From Streptomyces prunicolor NBRC 13075 (GTDB lineage Bacteria > Actinomycetota > Actinomycetes > Streptomycetales > Streptomycetaceae), in contig NZ_BARF01000005.1 in the NCBI RefSeq assembly GCF_000367365.1, forward strand, positions 1 to 64,000: a stretch of 64,000 bases of DNA, written 5' to 3'. Positions 56,861 to 64,000 of this stretch are shown here, piece by piece. Position 1 is the stretch's first letter, and each line of letters opens with the position of its first letter. Below the pieces are notes generated by a model, which was given only the letters and a program-made list of their open reading frames with translations, did not search any database and was not told where the DNA came from. The translations under genes were made by a program, and so were the position numbers.

Positions 56861-57379
56861 ATGCCGTGGGACGAGTGGGAACAGCTCAAGGCCAAGCACA
56901 CGCCGGTCGGTACGCAACTGAACAGCGTGCCCGACGGGGGTGGCACGTACGGGCCGTACGTCACGCCGAGCGAGACGGGCGATCTGAAGGTCGGGCACGA
57001 CGATCTGGTCAAGATCGGCAAGGGTTCCCACGAGTTGTACAACCAGCTGTGGGACAGGGCGCGCGTCAGCATTCCCAGCAGTGACACCGCGGCGGGCAAT
57101 CTGTCGCAGCAGGGGTTCGCCCTCGGGGGCGGTTTGCGGCATGTGTCCGATCGCTGGGGCGAGCAGTTGAAGTCGCTCATGGACGCCTGCGCTCAGATCT
57201 CGAACCATATGCAGACCACCAAGAAGGTGCATGCCGGCGACGAGCACTACATCCAACGCCAGATGAGCAGCATCGACACCCTGGATGCCGGTTTCGACGA
57301 GCGGGTCGGTGCGCCGGGGGCGAAGAACGACTACAGCAAGCAGGACAAGGGCGAAGGCGGCGGAGGGGGCGGAGGGTGA
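56861..57379 (+). CDS. WXG100-like small protein, module 2
   Basis: A 172-aa protein starting MPWDEWEQLKAKH, nearly the same opening as the module 3 protein at 62970 (MAWEEWEQLK). Helices follow (DDLVKIGKGSHELYNQLWDR, WGEQLKSLMDACAQISNHMQ) and the C-terminus ends in seven to eight Gly. It resembles ESX/WXG100-family partners. ATG at 56861 is preceded by GGGGGAGG. It lies 56 nt before the large partner gene. Confidence 0.7.
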   Translation: MPWDEWEQLKAKHTPVGTQLNSVPDGGGTYGPYVTPSETGDLKVGHDDLVKIGKGSHELYNQLWDRARVSIPSSDTAAGNLSQQGFALGGGLRHVSDRWGEQLKSLMDACAQISNHMQTTKKVHAGDEHYIQRQMSSIDTLDAGFDERVGAPGAKNDYSKQDKGEGGGGGGG

Positions 57380-57435
57380 CGGGACGGGAACGTCCGTCGG
57401 CTCATCGCTCGCATCTCGTTTGAGGACCGTTACCT

Positions 57436-59706
57436 GTGGATCTCGATACCCTGCGCTTCGCCAATTTCTCCGCCGTCGACGAGGCCGTCACCGACTGGTC
57501 GACACTCGTCAGCAATCTCGCGGACCTGAAGAAACAGGCGGAGGACGGCTTGCATCAGGCCGCCAACACCGCCAACTGGGCCGGGATGAACGCTCAGATC
57601 ACGAAGGAGTTCATCGGCAAGACCGCCGGTGAGTTCACGGATGCCCACACCCAGGCGAGAACGATCCACCGCATTCTGAGTGACACGGTCGGTGAGCTGA
57701 AGCAGTATCAGAAAGATCTCAACGCGGCCATCGATCGCGGTCTGAAGAAGAACCTGACCGTGGTGGGCACCGGTGACGGACGTTTCACGGTCACCATGAA
57801 CATCCATCCTGACCGGGCGGCGAAGGGCACCACCGTCCCGGACCATGACGAGAGCGACGTCACGGCACTGCGCGATGAGGTGCAGGAGATCCTCAGGAAG
57901 GCCGGCGAAAGCGACAGCTCCGCCGAGACCGTCCTCAAAGCCATCGCCGACCAGGCCACGACGGGCTTCGCCGACACCGACTACAAAGACCGTGACACCG
58001 CGGCGAACGCGGTCCGGGAAGCCGATGAGTTGGCGAAGCTGGCGAAGAAGGACCCGGACGAGCTCACGGTCCAGGAATTCGACCGTTTGAATGCCGGGCT
58101 GAAGGAATATCACGACGATCCACTGTTCGCGGAGCGCTTCGCCACCGACCTCGGGCCGAAGAAGACTCTGGAGTTCTGGGCCGGTGTCGCGGATCCGCAG
58201 GTGGCGCCCGATCTCACCCGGGAACGGCGCGAACAACTGGGTGAGTTGCAGAAGAACCTGAGTCTGACGCTGGCGACGGCGAGCCAGAGCGATGGGGCCG
58301 CGATGACGCAGTGGAAACGCGACGTGATCGAACTCGGTGACCAGCGGGTCGGTCATCGGGGCAACATCCTGGGCTTCCAGGTCATGAGCAACCTCATGCG
58401 CGCGGGCGACTACGACGACTCCTTCATGACCGAATACGGCGACCGACTCATGGCCACGGAGCGGAAGTTCACCGGCGACGGCAAGCACACCGCCTGGCAG
58501 CAGCTGGGATTCGACCCCTATCTCAACCGGATGGCCGGCGATACGGGGTGGGACCCGATGAGTGGATATCTGAAGGGACTCTCCAACAGCCCGGATGCCG
58601 CCACCGAGTTCTTCAACGACGACTTCATCCCGAAGGACGACGACCGCAAGGAGGCCGTCTCCAACTTCAAGTACCTTTTCGAAGAACGCCACTGGCCGGA
58701 CGCGATGGAGAACGACTTCAGCGGCGACGGCAGCGACGACGGGCGGAACAACCTCGCGTCGGCCCTGGAAGCCGCGACGACCGGGCACCCGGCCGGTGAA
58801 ATCCCGACACTGGACACCCCGGCGCACGACAAGGAACAGGCCAGGCTCTTCAATGCCATCGTTTCCTCGGTGGGTGACGATCCGGAACGGCTCACCGAGC
58901 GCGACTACATGTCGGACAGCATGGGGCAGATGGCTTCCGAATATCTCCCGGACATCAACCGGGCCACGACCGACGTGAGCAGGGATTCGGAAGACTGGGA
59001 CCAGATCCAGAAGCTCTATCCGATCGCCGGCACGGACTCCGGAGTCCACCATCGGGACGTGAGCAAGTTCCTTTTCGCCGTCGGCCAGAACTCCGCGGGA
59101 TATGCCGCCGTCGAAGTCGGTCAAGAAGCCTACATGTCCAAGCTCATGGCGTATCACCTAGATCCGGATCTTCCGGCGGATCAGCGGTTCTCCCAGGACC
59201 AGGAGACCACCGTCAAGTACATCTCCGAGCGGACCGGTGAAGTGTCGGGCGTGCTGGGCCTCGGGCGGCAGGAGGAGGTGGCGAAACCGGGCGGCGACCA
59301 GGACGACGCCTACGACTACAGCATCTCGCAGCGGAAGAACTGGATCTCCGGCAGCGTCGGAACGGTCGTCGGCGTCGGGACGTCGTTCGTCGCGACACCC
59401 TGGGTCGGTGCGGCTGCCGGCGGTGCGGCGGGAACGGTCACCAGCGTGGTTCTGGAAAGGGTGTTCAAGGACGCCGAAGGGCATGCGCTTGCCGCTGCCG
59501 CCAATGAAATGGGAAATCGCTGGCAAGCGGGCCTGGCCCAGAACAACGAATACGTCGCCCTCGGCGCGCAGTCCGCGGCCGACAGATACCACTTGGCGAA
59601 CTCCGACGACATAGGAACCTGGGCCCGAGAGGGTTCTCGTCAGGGTTACATCAACGCCCGCGCCATTTTGGACGGCCAAGCTCCCGGCAGCACGACCACT
59701 CCCTGA
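57436..59706 (+). CDS. Large WXG-like protein, module 2 (DUF6571-type)
   Basis: A 756-aa protein. It begins MDLDTLRFANFSAVDEAVTD and has a helical hairpin with WAGMNAQITKEFIGKTAGEF around residues 48-67, a WXG-like turn. The C-terminal region contains a glycine-zipper stretch (GSVGTVVGVGTSFVATPWVG and GAAAGGAAGTVTSVV) that could enter membranes, then a helix to the end. I believe this type is named DUF6571, from memory. GTG start with GAGGA upstream. A lipoprotein gene follows after 24 nt. Confidence 0.75.
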   Translation: MDLDTLRFANFSAVDEAVTDWSTLVSNLADLKKQAEDGLHQAANTANWAGMNAQITKEFIGKTAGEFTDAHTQARTIHRILSDTVGELKQYQKDLNAAIDRGLKKNLTVVGTGDGRFTVTMNIHPDRAAKGTTVPDHDESDVTALRDEVQEILRKAGESDSSAETVLKAIADQATTGFADTDYKDRDTAANAVREADELAKLAKKDPDELTVQEFDRLNAGLKEYHDDPLFAERFATDLGPKKTLEFWAGVADPQVAPDLTRERREQLGELQKNLSLTLATASQSDGAAMTQWKRDVIELGDQRVGHRGNILGFQVMSNLMRAGDYDDSFMTEYGDRLMATERKFTGDGKHTAWQQLGFDPYLNRMAGDTGWDPMSGYLKGLSNSPDAATEFFNDDFIPKDDDRKEAVSNFKYLFEERHWPDAMENDFSGDGSDDGRNNLASALEAATTGHPAGEIPTLDTPAHDKEQARLFNAIVSSVGDDPERLTERDYMSDSMGQMASEYLPDINRATTDVSRDSEDWDQIQKLYPIAGTDSGVHHRDVSKFLFAVGQNSAGYAAVEVGQEAYMSKLMAYHLDPDLPADQRFSQDQETTVKYISERTGEVSGVLGLGRQEEVAKPGGDQDDAYDYSISQRKNWISGSVGTVVGVGTSFVATPWVGAAAGGAAGTVTSVVLERVFKDAEGHALAAAANEMGNRWQAGLAQNNEYVALGAQSAADRYHLANSDDIGTWAREGSRQGYINARAILDGQAPGSTTTP

Positions 59707-59730
59707 CTTCCAACCAGTTGCGAGAACGCC

Positions 59731-60273
59731 ATGAATCCGATCCTGACCCCTGGTCGCGGCCGTCGCGCAGTGGCTGCCACGGCACTGTCCGCACTCCTCA
59801 TCGGGATCTCGGGCTGCTCCGAGCCCGAGCAGAAACGCGAGTACGCCACACCCAAGTCCCTGTGTGGCATCGCCGTCGACGCGGGAGAGCTCGCCGAGTT
59901 CCTTCCGGCCGGCAGGAGTGCTTCGACCAAGGAGACGGTCCACACCGCCACAGCCACACGATGCGCCGTGTCGGTGGACGGCAAGCGGATCGTCTACGCC
60001 GCTCAAGAGTGGTGGAACGACATGACCGTGCTCCAGTTCGCCCAGGGGCTGACTCAGGACAACCCGGAGCACCGGACGGACGACGGCCGTTTCGCCTACT
60101 CCGGCAACCAGGCGTTCGGCAAGACGGAGAACTGCCGTAGCAGCGAGCACGACGACCAGATCCTCTACACAGCCATCCAGGCCTCCGGCTCGGAGCACGA
60201 GGACGCGGCCGCGATGAAGAAACTGATCACCGCGTACACCAAGGAAGTTGAGCGCTCCCCGGCGTGCCGGTGA
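59731..60273 (+). CDS. Lipoprotein paired with module 2
   Basis: A 180-aa protein with a Sec/lipoprotein signal (ATALSALLIGISGC; lipobox LIGISGC trimmed at Cys). The mature part has KSLCGIAVDAGELAEFLPAG, internal Cys residues and the C-terminal helix MKKLITAYTKEVERSPAC, homologous in layout to the lipoprotein at 55711. Conserved cysteines suggest disulphides outside the membrane. Confidence 0.78.
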   Translation: MNPILTPGRGRRAVAATALSALLIGISGCSEPEQKREYATPKSLCGIAVDAGELAEFLPAGRSASTKETVHTATATRCAVSVDGKRIVYAAQEWWNDMTVLQFAQGLTQDNPEHRTDDGRFAYSGNQAFGKTENCRSSEHDDQILYTAIQASGSEHEDAAAMKKLITAYTKEVERSPACR

Positions 60274-60299
60274 ACACGGCGCGACCCGGCACTCGACAG

Positions 60300-60590
60300 A
60301 GGGAGGAGGCCGGGAGCTCGCGGACCGGGACGGTCTGTTCAACAACGACAAGAGCCACCTCCCCGACTTCGGCGGGCCGGCGACACCTACGAGACCGTCT
60401 CGGCGACGTAGAGGGAGCGGTCAACCGGGAGTTGGAGAAACAGGGCGAGTGGCGCAACTCCGTGGCCGGTGCCGCGATCGGCGTCGGGGTGGGAGTGGCT
60501 TCCGAGGTGCGGGACCTGACCTGGCAGGCGCAGTCCGTGTACCAGGCCGGTGGCAGCAAGAGCGACACCGACGACGCGCGGGGCTGGTGA
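60300..60590 (+). pseudogene. Frameshifted remnant of a module-type protein
   Basis: Readable protein-like pieces lie in different frames: LADRDGLFNNDKSHLPDFGG in one, GDTYETVSAT in the next, then AVNRELEKQGEWRNSVAGAA, IGVGVGVASEVRDL and the end SKSDTDDARGW in another. At least one frame change (near 60385-60405) and a stop break it. The glycine-zipper part resembles the C-terminal region of the large protein at 57436, so it looks like a decayed tail of another copy. Confidence 0.6.
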
Positions 60591-60591
60591 C

Positions 60592-61287
60592 ATGCGGCGG
60601 CTCCTTGCCCTACCCCTCCTCATGGCACTGCTGCTCGGATCGGCGGCGTGCAGTTCCGACGGCACGAGGGACACCGGAACCGGCGACAGGACCCGGGAGA
60701 CCTGCCAGGACCTGCTGGGCACGGCCGGTGAGAGGTGGGTCAAGGAGAGCAGCGCGCGGCAGACCGGGCTGGTGGACGTCAAGGACCTCAAGACCGCCAA
60801 GGCCGCCTTCTACGACGACGCCAGGTCATGGGATCCCGGCAGCAAGGCGGTCTCCTCCTTCCTGCCCTCCGAGCTGTGCCGCATCGTGGTCCAGGACCAG
60901 AAGCCGCACACCAGCCGCCTGTCGATCAGCTACGGCGCGTCCGTCTTCCCCTTCGACTCCCCGTTCGGCGAGAAGTCCGACGTGTCCGGCGCATCCGGTG
61001 CATCCGGCGAGGAGACCCTGGTGAGGGTCAACTCCGACGTCAAGCTGATGGTGCGGAAGAACAACGGCACCTACGACTACGCCGGCTACGTCAAGTGCCG
61101 GGTACCCGGCGCCCCCGCGACCCAGGAGACGGGTGTGCCGCTGGCGGGCTCCATGACCGACACCCTCACCGGCGACACGGGGACCGGACCCCACCTGCGG
61201 TACCTGCTGAACTCCGCCCGTGTGGTGGCGAAGGCATTCGCCTGCGGGAACAACCCCACGATCCCCACGAAGCTGCCCGCCACCTAG
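60592..61287 (+). CDS. Lipoprotein of unknown family
   Basis: A 231-aa lipoprotein: MRRLLALPLLMALLLGSAAC with lipobox GSAAC, a Thr/Gly/Asp linker, then ETCQDLLGTAGERWVKESS, LPSELCRIVV, YVKCRVPG and a final AKAFACGNNP, giving four mature Cys. It starts one base after the remnant's stop. Its last 4 bp overlap the convergent S41 peptidase gene. It may belong to the same lipoprotein class as the two upstream. Confidence 0.78.
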   Translation: MRRLLALPLLMALLLGSAACSSDGTRDTGTGDRTRETCQDLLGTAGERWVKESSARQTGLVDVKDLKTAKAAFYDDARSWDPGSKAVSSFLPSELCRIVVQDQKPHTSRLSISYGASVFPFDSPFGEKSDVSGASGASGEETLVRVNSDVKLMVRKNNGTYDYAGYVKCRVPGAPATQETGVPLAGSMTDTLTGDTGTGPHLRYLLNSARVVAKAFACGNNPTIPTKLPAT

Positions 61288-62660
61288 CCGCGGGTCATGG
61301 CGTGCACCGCCCGGTCGAACGCCGAGTCCCGCCCCTCCCCGAACTCCTCCTCCGTGAACACCGGCACCGACACCTCCGGCGGAATCCCCGTCCCGTCGAA
61401 CGTGCGGCCCGAGTCGGTCAGGTACTCCTCGTTCGGGAGCCAGGCCGTCATGCCGTTGGGGAGCCTGCGTTCCATGACGTCGGAGAAGACACCCTGCGTG
61501 GGCTGCCCGATGCGGACCGTCCGGCCGGGGCGGTCGATCAGCGCCTGGGTGAAGGTCTCGCCCGCGCTCACCGTCGAGCCGCCGGTCAGCACGGCCACCG
61601 GTCCGGTGTAGCGCGGGGCGTGGGCCGGAAGCACCGGGACCGGCTCGGGGCGCGTGTGCCGGCTCGGGTCCTTCGGGTCGTTGCGGGCGCGCTTGGCGTA
61701 GGCGACGTGGGGGGTGTCGGTCAGACGTTCCGCGATGTGGATGCCGAGGGCGTCGGAACCGCCGCCGTTGACGCGCAGGTCGATGATCAGTCCGTGCAGC
61801 TGACGGGACCGTTCCGGCGTGAGGACGGTGTTCAACGCCCGGTCCAACTCGGCCAGTTGGGCCGCGTACGACGCCTTCTCGTCGGCCAGGTAACCACCGA
61901 AGCCGGAGATCCGCAGATAGCCGAGACGACCGCCGCCCGCCAGATCCGCGTACGTGATACGGCCGTTGGCGAAGTCCCGTCGGTAGGGGGCGCCCGCCAG
62001 ATCCCGCGCCACGATGAACTTCTTGACCCTGGCGTCCAGTTGCTCGCCCGGCACCTCCGTGCCAGGACGGCCCTCGGCGAACACGCGGTCGCCGTCCTGC
62101 ACCGCGACGTGGGCGTCGTACAGCGGACGCACCATCCTGCTGAAGATGTCGAACAGTTCCGCCCCGGTCGTGTCCTTGTGCACCTGCGGGCGGTACTCGT
62201 CCCGTACGGCGTGCCAGTCGATGCCCTTGGCCGCGAAGAACGGGTAGTTCTCCTCGTAGGACTGCCAGAAGACGTCGAAGGAGGCCGGCGGGTCCTTCGG
62301 GGCCGGACGGGTGCAGGCGGTCGGCAGGGCGGAGACGCGGACCAGCTTGCGGTGACCCACCGCGCTGGCCGCACCGAGCGTGGCGTGGTCGCGGTCGCGG
62401 GCGAGCCGTACGGTCAGGACGTCGCCGCCCGCCGTGTACGTCCCCGGGCCGGTCTGCCGTGCGGAGTCACCCCTGAGGCAGCTGACGGCGGTGGTCTGGT
62501 ACTCCTGATACGTCCCGTGGCCGAGGGCGAGGACCGTGCCGTAGCCGTCCATGCGCCACAGGCCGTTCGTACTCGGCTCGGCACCGCCGGCGAAGGCGGC
62601 CGGTGCGGCTGCGCCGACGGCGAGAGTCAGGACGGTGGCGGTGGCGGCGGCGATACGCAC
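61284..62660 (-). CDS. Secreted S41-family serine peptidase
   Basis: A 458-aa exported protein: signal peptide in the first ~25 residues (RIAAATATVLTLAVGAAAPA), an N-terminal beta domain (GLWRMDGYGTVLALGHGTYQ), then the tail-specific protease core: YLRISGFGGY, LIIDLRVNGGGSD and the catalytic Ser in VLTGGSTVSAGETF. A final VPEEF-like acidic tail follows. GTG at 62660 gives the shortest sensible signal peptide. It probably cleaves peptides outside the cell. It is divergent from the module 3 genes. Confidence 0.87.
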   Translation of the reverse strand: MRIAAATATVLTLAVGAAAPAAFAGGAEPSTNGLWRMDGYGTVLALGHGTYQEYQTTAVSCLRGDSARQTGPGTYTAGGDVLTVRLARDRDHATLGAASAVGHRKLVRVSALPTACTRPAPKDPPASFDVFWQSYEENYPFFAAKGIDWHAVRDEYRPQVHKDTTGAELFDIFSRMVRPLYDAHVAVQDGDRVFAEGRPGTEVPGEQLDARVKKFIVARDLAGAPYRRDFANGRITYADLAGGGRLGYLRISGFGGYLADEKASYAAQLAELDRALNTVLTPERSRQLHGLIIDLRVNGGGSDALGIHIAERLTDTPHVAYAKRARNDPKDPSRHTRPEPVPVLPAHAPRYTGPVAVLTGGSTVSAGETFTQALIDRPGRTVRIGQPTQGVFSDVMERRLPNGMTAWLPNEEYLTDSGRTFDGTGIPPEVSVPVFTEEEFGEGRDSAFDRAVHAMTRG

Positions 62661-62969
62661 GTTCGGTTCTCCCCGTGGTGTGGCTTTCGGTACCTGTTGC
62701 CCCACCACCGTGACCGACCGGACGCCACCCGAACCATCCGGCAAACCGGTGCGTCGGGGTGAGGCAAACCCCCCACCTCGTGACCCACGGCCTACGGATT
62801 CGCCCGGCATCCCGCCTCCGGCTGAGTACGGATACTCAGACGCCGTGGTGGCCGATGCGGATGAGGCGGGGGGTGCGGTGTCGCTACGGTACGTTTCGAA
62901 CGTTGAGCGGTGCGATCGTGTGTTCGCATCGCTCAGTGGCATGCCGAGCGACACGGGGAGGGGCTACGC

Positions 62970-63413
62970 ATGGCGTGGGAGGAGTGGGAGCAGCTCAAAA
63001 CCGCGGCGGCTGAACGGAGTTCCGCCCGGATGCAGCTGAACCACGTACCGATGGACCCGGGCGGTTCCGGCGGCCAGCTGGTGTCGAACCGACGCGACTG
63101 GGCCAAGGCGGGGGACGACGTCGGCTCGCTCCGTGAGGACATCGGCAAGGCGTTCGGGAAGCTGACGGACGGGCAGAAGGGTCTCGGCGAAGACTCCGGC
63201 TGCGTGACCGCGGCGGCTCAGAAGGAGGTCTACGGCTCGTGGGAGACCTACGTCAAGAACGTCAGCGCGCGTTGCGGGAAGCTCTCGGGGCTGCTGGAGA
63301 AGGCGGGCAACGAGCAGCTGAAGACCGATGAGGCGGTCGAGGCCGAGCTCGGCAACCTGGAGGTCGAGTACGCGGACACCCCGGCTGTCGGCGGCCAGGA
63401 CAAGGGGCGGTGA
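62970..63413 (+). CDS. WXG100-like small protein, module 3
   Basis: A 147-aa protein opening MAWEEWEQLKTAAAERSSAR, matching the module 2 partner's start. Helical segments (GSLREDIGKAFGKLTDGQKG, SWETYVKNVSARCGKLSGLL) flank a single Cys pair. GGGGAGGGG lies before the ATG. The 309-bp divergent gap to the S41 gene should hold both promoters; no clear boxes were chosen. Confidence 0.7.
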   Translation: MAWEEWEQLKTAAAERSSARMQLNHVPMDPGGSGGQLVSNRRDWAKAGDDVGSLREDIGKAFGKLTDGQKGLGEDSGCVTAAAQKEVYGSWETYVKNVSARCGKLSGLLEKAGNEQLKTDEAVEAELGNLEVEYADTPAVGGQDKGR

Positions 63414-63422
63414 CGAGTCGTC

Positions 63423-64000
63423 ATGGATCTCGCGACACTCAAGACCCTGAAGCCGACCGAGTACTCGGAGGCGGCCGACGGATACCGCAGCACTTCCGAC
63501 ATGGCGAGCGCGGCCAAGGACCGCATCGAGAACCAGATCGCCGTGGCCATGAGGAACTCGCTGAAGGGCGAGGCCGCGACCGCGGCCGTCAAACAGCTGA
63601 CGGAGCTGGGCAAGAACTTCCACTGCATCCAGGTCGAGTGCGGTCTTGTCAGTACGGCGCTGGAGGCGTTCTCGTACGAGATGGGCGCGGCCAGGAGCAA
63701 GCTCGACGCGGCGCTCGAAGGCGCGCGGGCGGCGAAGCTCACCGTGAACGCCGACGGTTCGATCACCTATCCGCCGGCGGGGGAGAAGGACCAGGACGGC
63801 AAGATCCCCGACGGCGGCACGGTGGGCGGCCTCACGGACGGCACGGCCTCCGCGATCGGTCGCCAGGCGGCCAACTTCGACCCCAATCCCCACCACCGCC
63901 TCGCACAGGACTACGCGGACCAGATCGCCGGTGCCCTCAAGGAAGCTACTGAGGCGGACGAGAAGTGGGCCCCGAAGCTGCGGGCGTTGAAGGCCGACGA
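63423..64000 (+). CDS. Large WXG-like protein, module 3 (5' part only)
   Basis: At least 192 residues, cut by the window end. It starts MDLATLKTLKPTEYSEAADG, like the MDLDTLRFANFS start of the module 2 protein, with long helices (AAKDRIENQIAVAMRNSLKG, LEAFSYEMGAARSKLDAALE). The WXG turn is replaced by a LKG sequence. A domain with TVNADGSITYPPAG follows, like FTVTMNIHPD of module 2. It lies 9 nt after the partner gene. Confidence 0.75.
   Translation, partial: MDLATLKTLKPTEYSEAADGYRSTSDMASAAKDRIENQIAVAMRNSLKGEAATAAVKQLTELGKNFHCIQVECGLVSTALEAFSYEMGAARSKLDAALEGARAAKLTVNADGSITYPPAGEKDQDGKIPDGGTVGGLTDGTASAIGRQAANFDPNPHHRLAQDYADQIAGALKEATEADEKWAPKLRALKAD

Overview
The window is a piece of a Streptomyces chromosome. 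GC content is very high, and the gene order tRNA-Thr, tRNA-Met, rpmG, hadA/hadB-like genes, murB, aspC, tRNA-Trp, secE, nusG, rplK, rplA, rplJ, rplL, rpoB, rpoC, rpsL, rpsG, fusA, tuf is the classic actinobacterial rpoBC/str neighbourhood. Protein lengths (RpoB 1161 aa, RpoC 1299 aa, L11 144 aa) fit Streptomyces.

Layout. (1) 1-6060: right end of an integrated element resembling an actinomycete integrative and conjugative element (AICE). It sits in tRNA-Tyr, next to rpmG, the locus used by SLP1 in S. coelicolor. A leftward, translationally coupled operon encodes a DUF6284-like protein, a PycTM membrane effector homologue, a GGDEF protein, a DUF2637 protein and a C5 DNA methyltransferase. A rightward GntR/UTRA regulator plus P-loop kinase pair lies behind a four-half-site operator. 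A copy of the 3' part of tRNA-Tyr marks the junction. (2) 6.1-9.5 kb: secreted PL7 alginate lyase, an NAD(P)-binding protein and an amidohydrolase homologue lacking catalytic residues. (3) 9.7-24 kb: tRNAs, rpmG, hadA/hadB-like dehydratase pair, a TetR/MFS pair with two matching operators, murB, then a short accessory patch (truncated TetR gene, acyl carrier protein remnant, SnoaL-like protein, MFS exporter with divergent XRE regulator, oxidoreductase with divergent TetR), add and aspC. (4) 23.9-37.4 kb: transcription and translation core (secE to rpoC) with its promoters, an L10-type leader and terminators. (5) 37.4-43.8 kb: a six-gene leftward cluster between rpoC and the str operon: Crp/Fnr regulator, class III nucleotidyl cyclase, large P-loop protein, a 348-aa cytosolic protein, a PycTM effector homologue and an M48 protease. 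The cyclase C-terminus and the P-loop protein N-terminus share a 20-residue glycine/aromatic motif. I consider this the most likely undescribed system in the window: a Pycsar-like cyclic-nucleotide conflict or signalling system with a possible homotypic (amyloid-like) adaptor motif. (6) 44.6-45.1 kb: two degenerate tandem repeat arrays (13 bp and 22 bp) just upstream of the str promoter. (7) 45.5-49.8 kb: rpsL, rpsG, fusA, tuf. (8) 50-64 kb: a Tat-exported GH115-type glucuronidase, then three successive modules of WXG100-like small protein and large WXG-like protein. Two of them are followed by a lipoprotein; the third runs off the window. An S41 peptidase and a decayed remnant lie between. 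This looks like type VII secretion substrate and lipoprotein sets.

Calls rest on reading translations and motifs by eye; no database search was possible.
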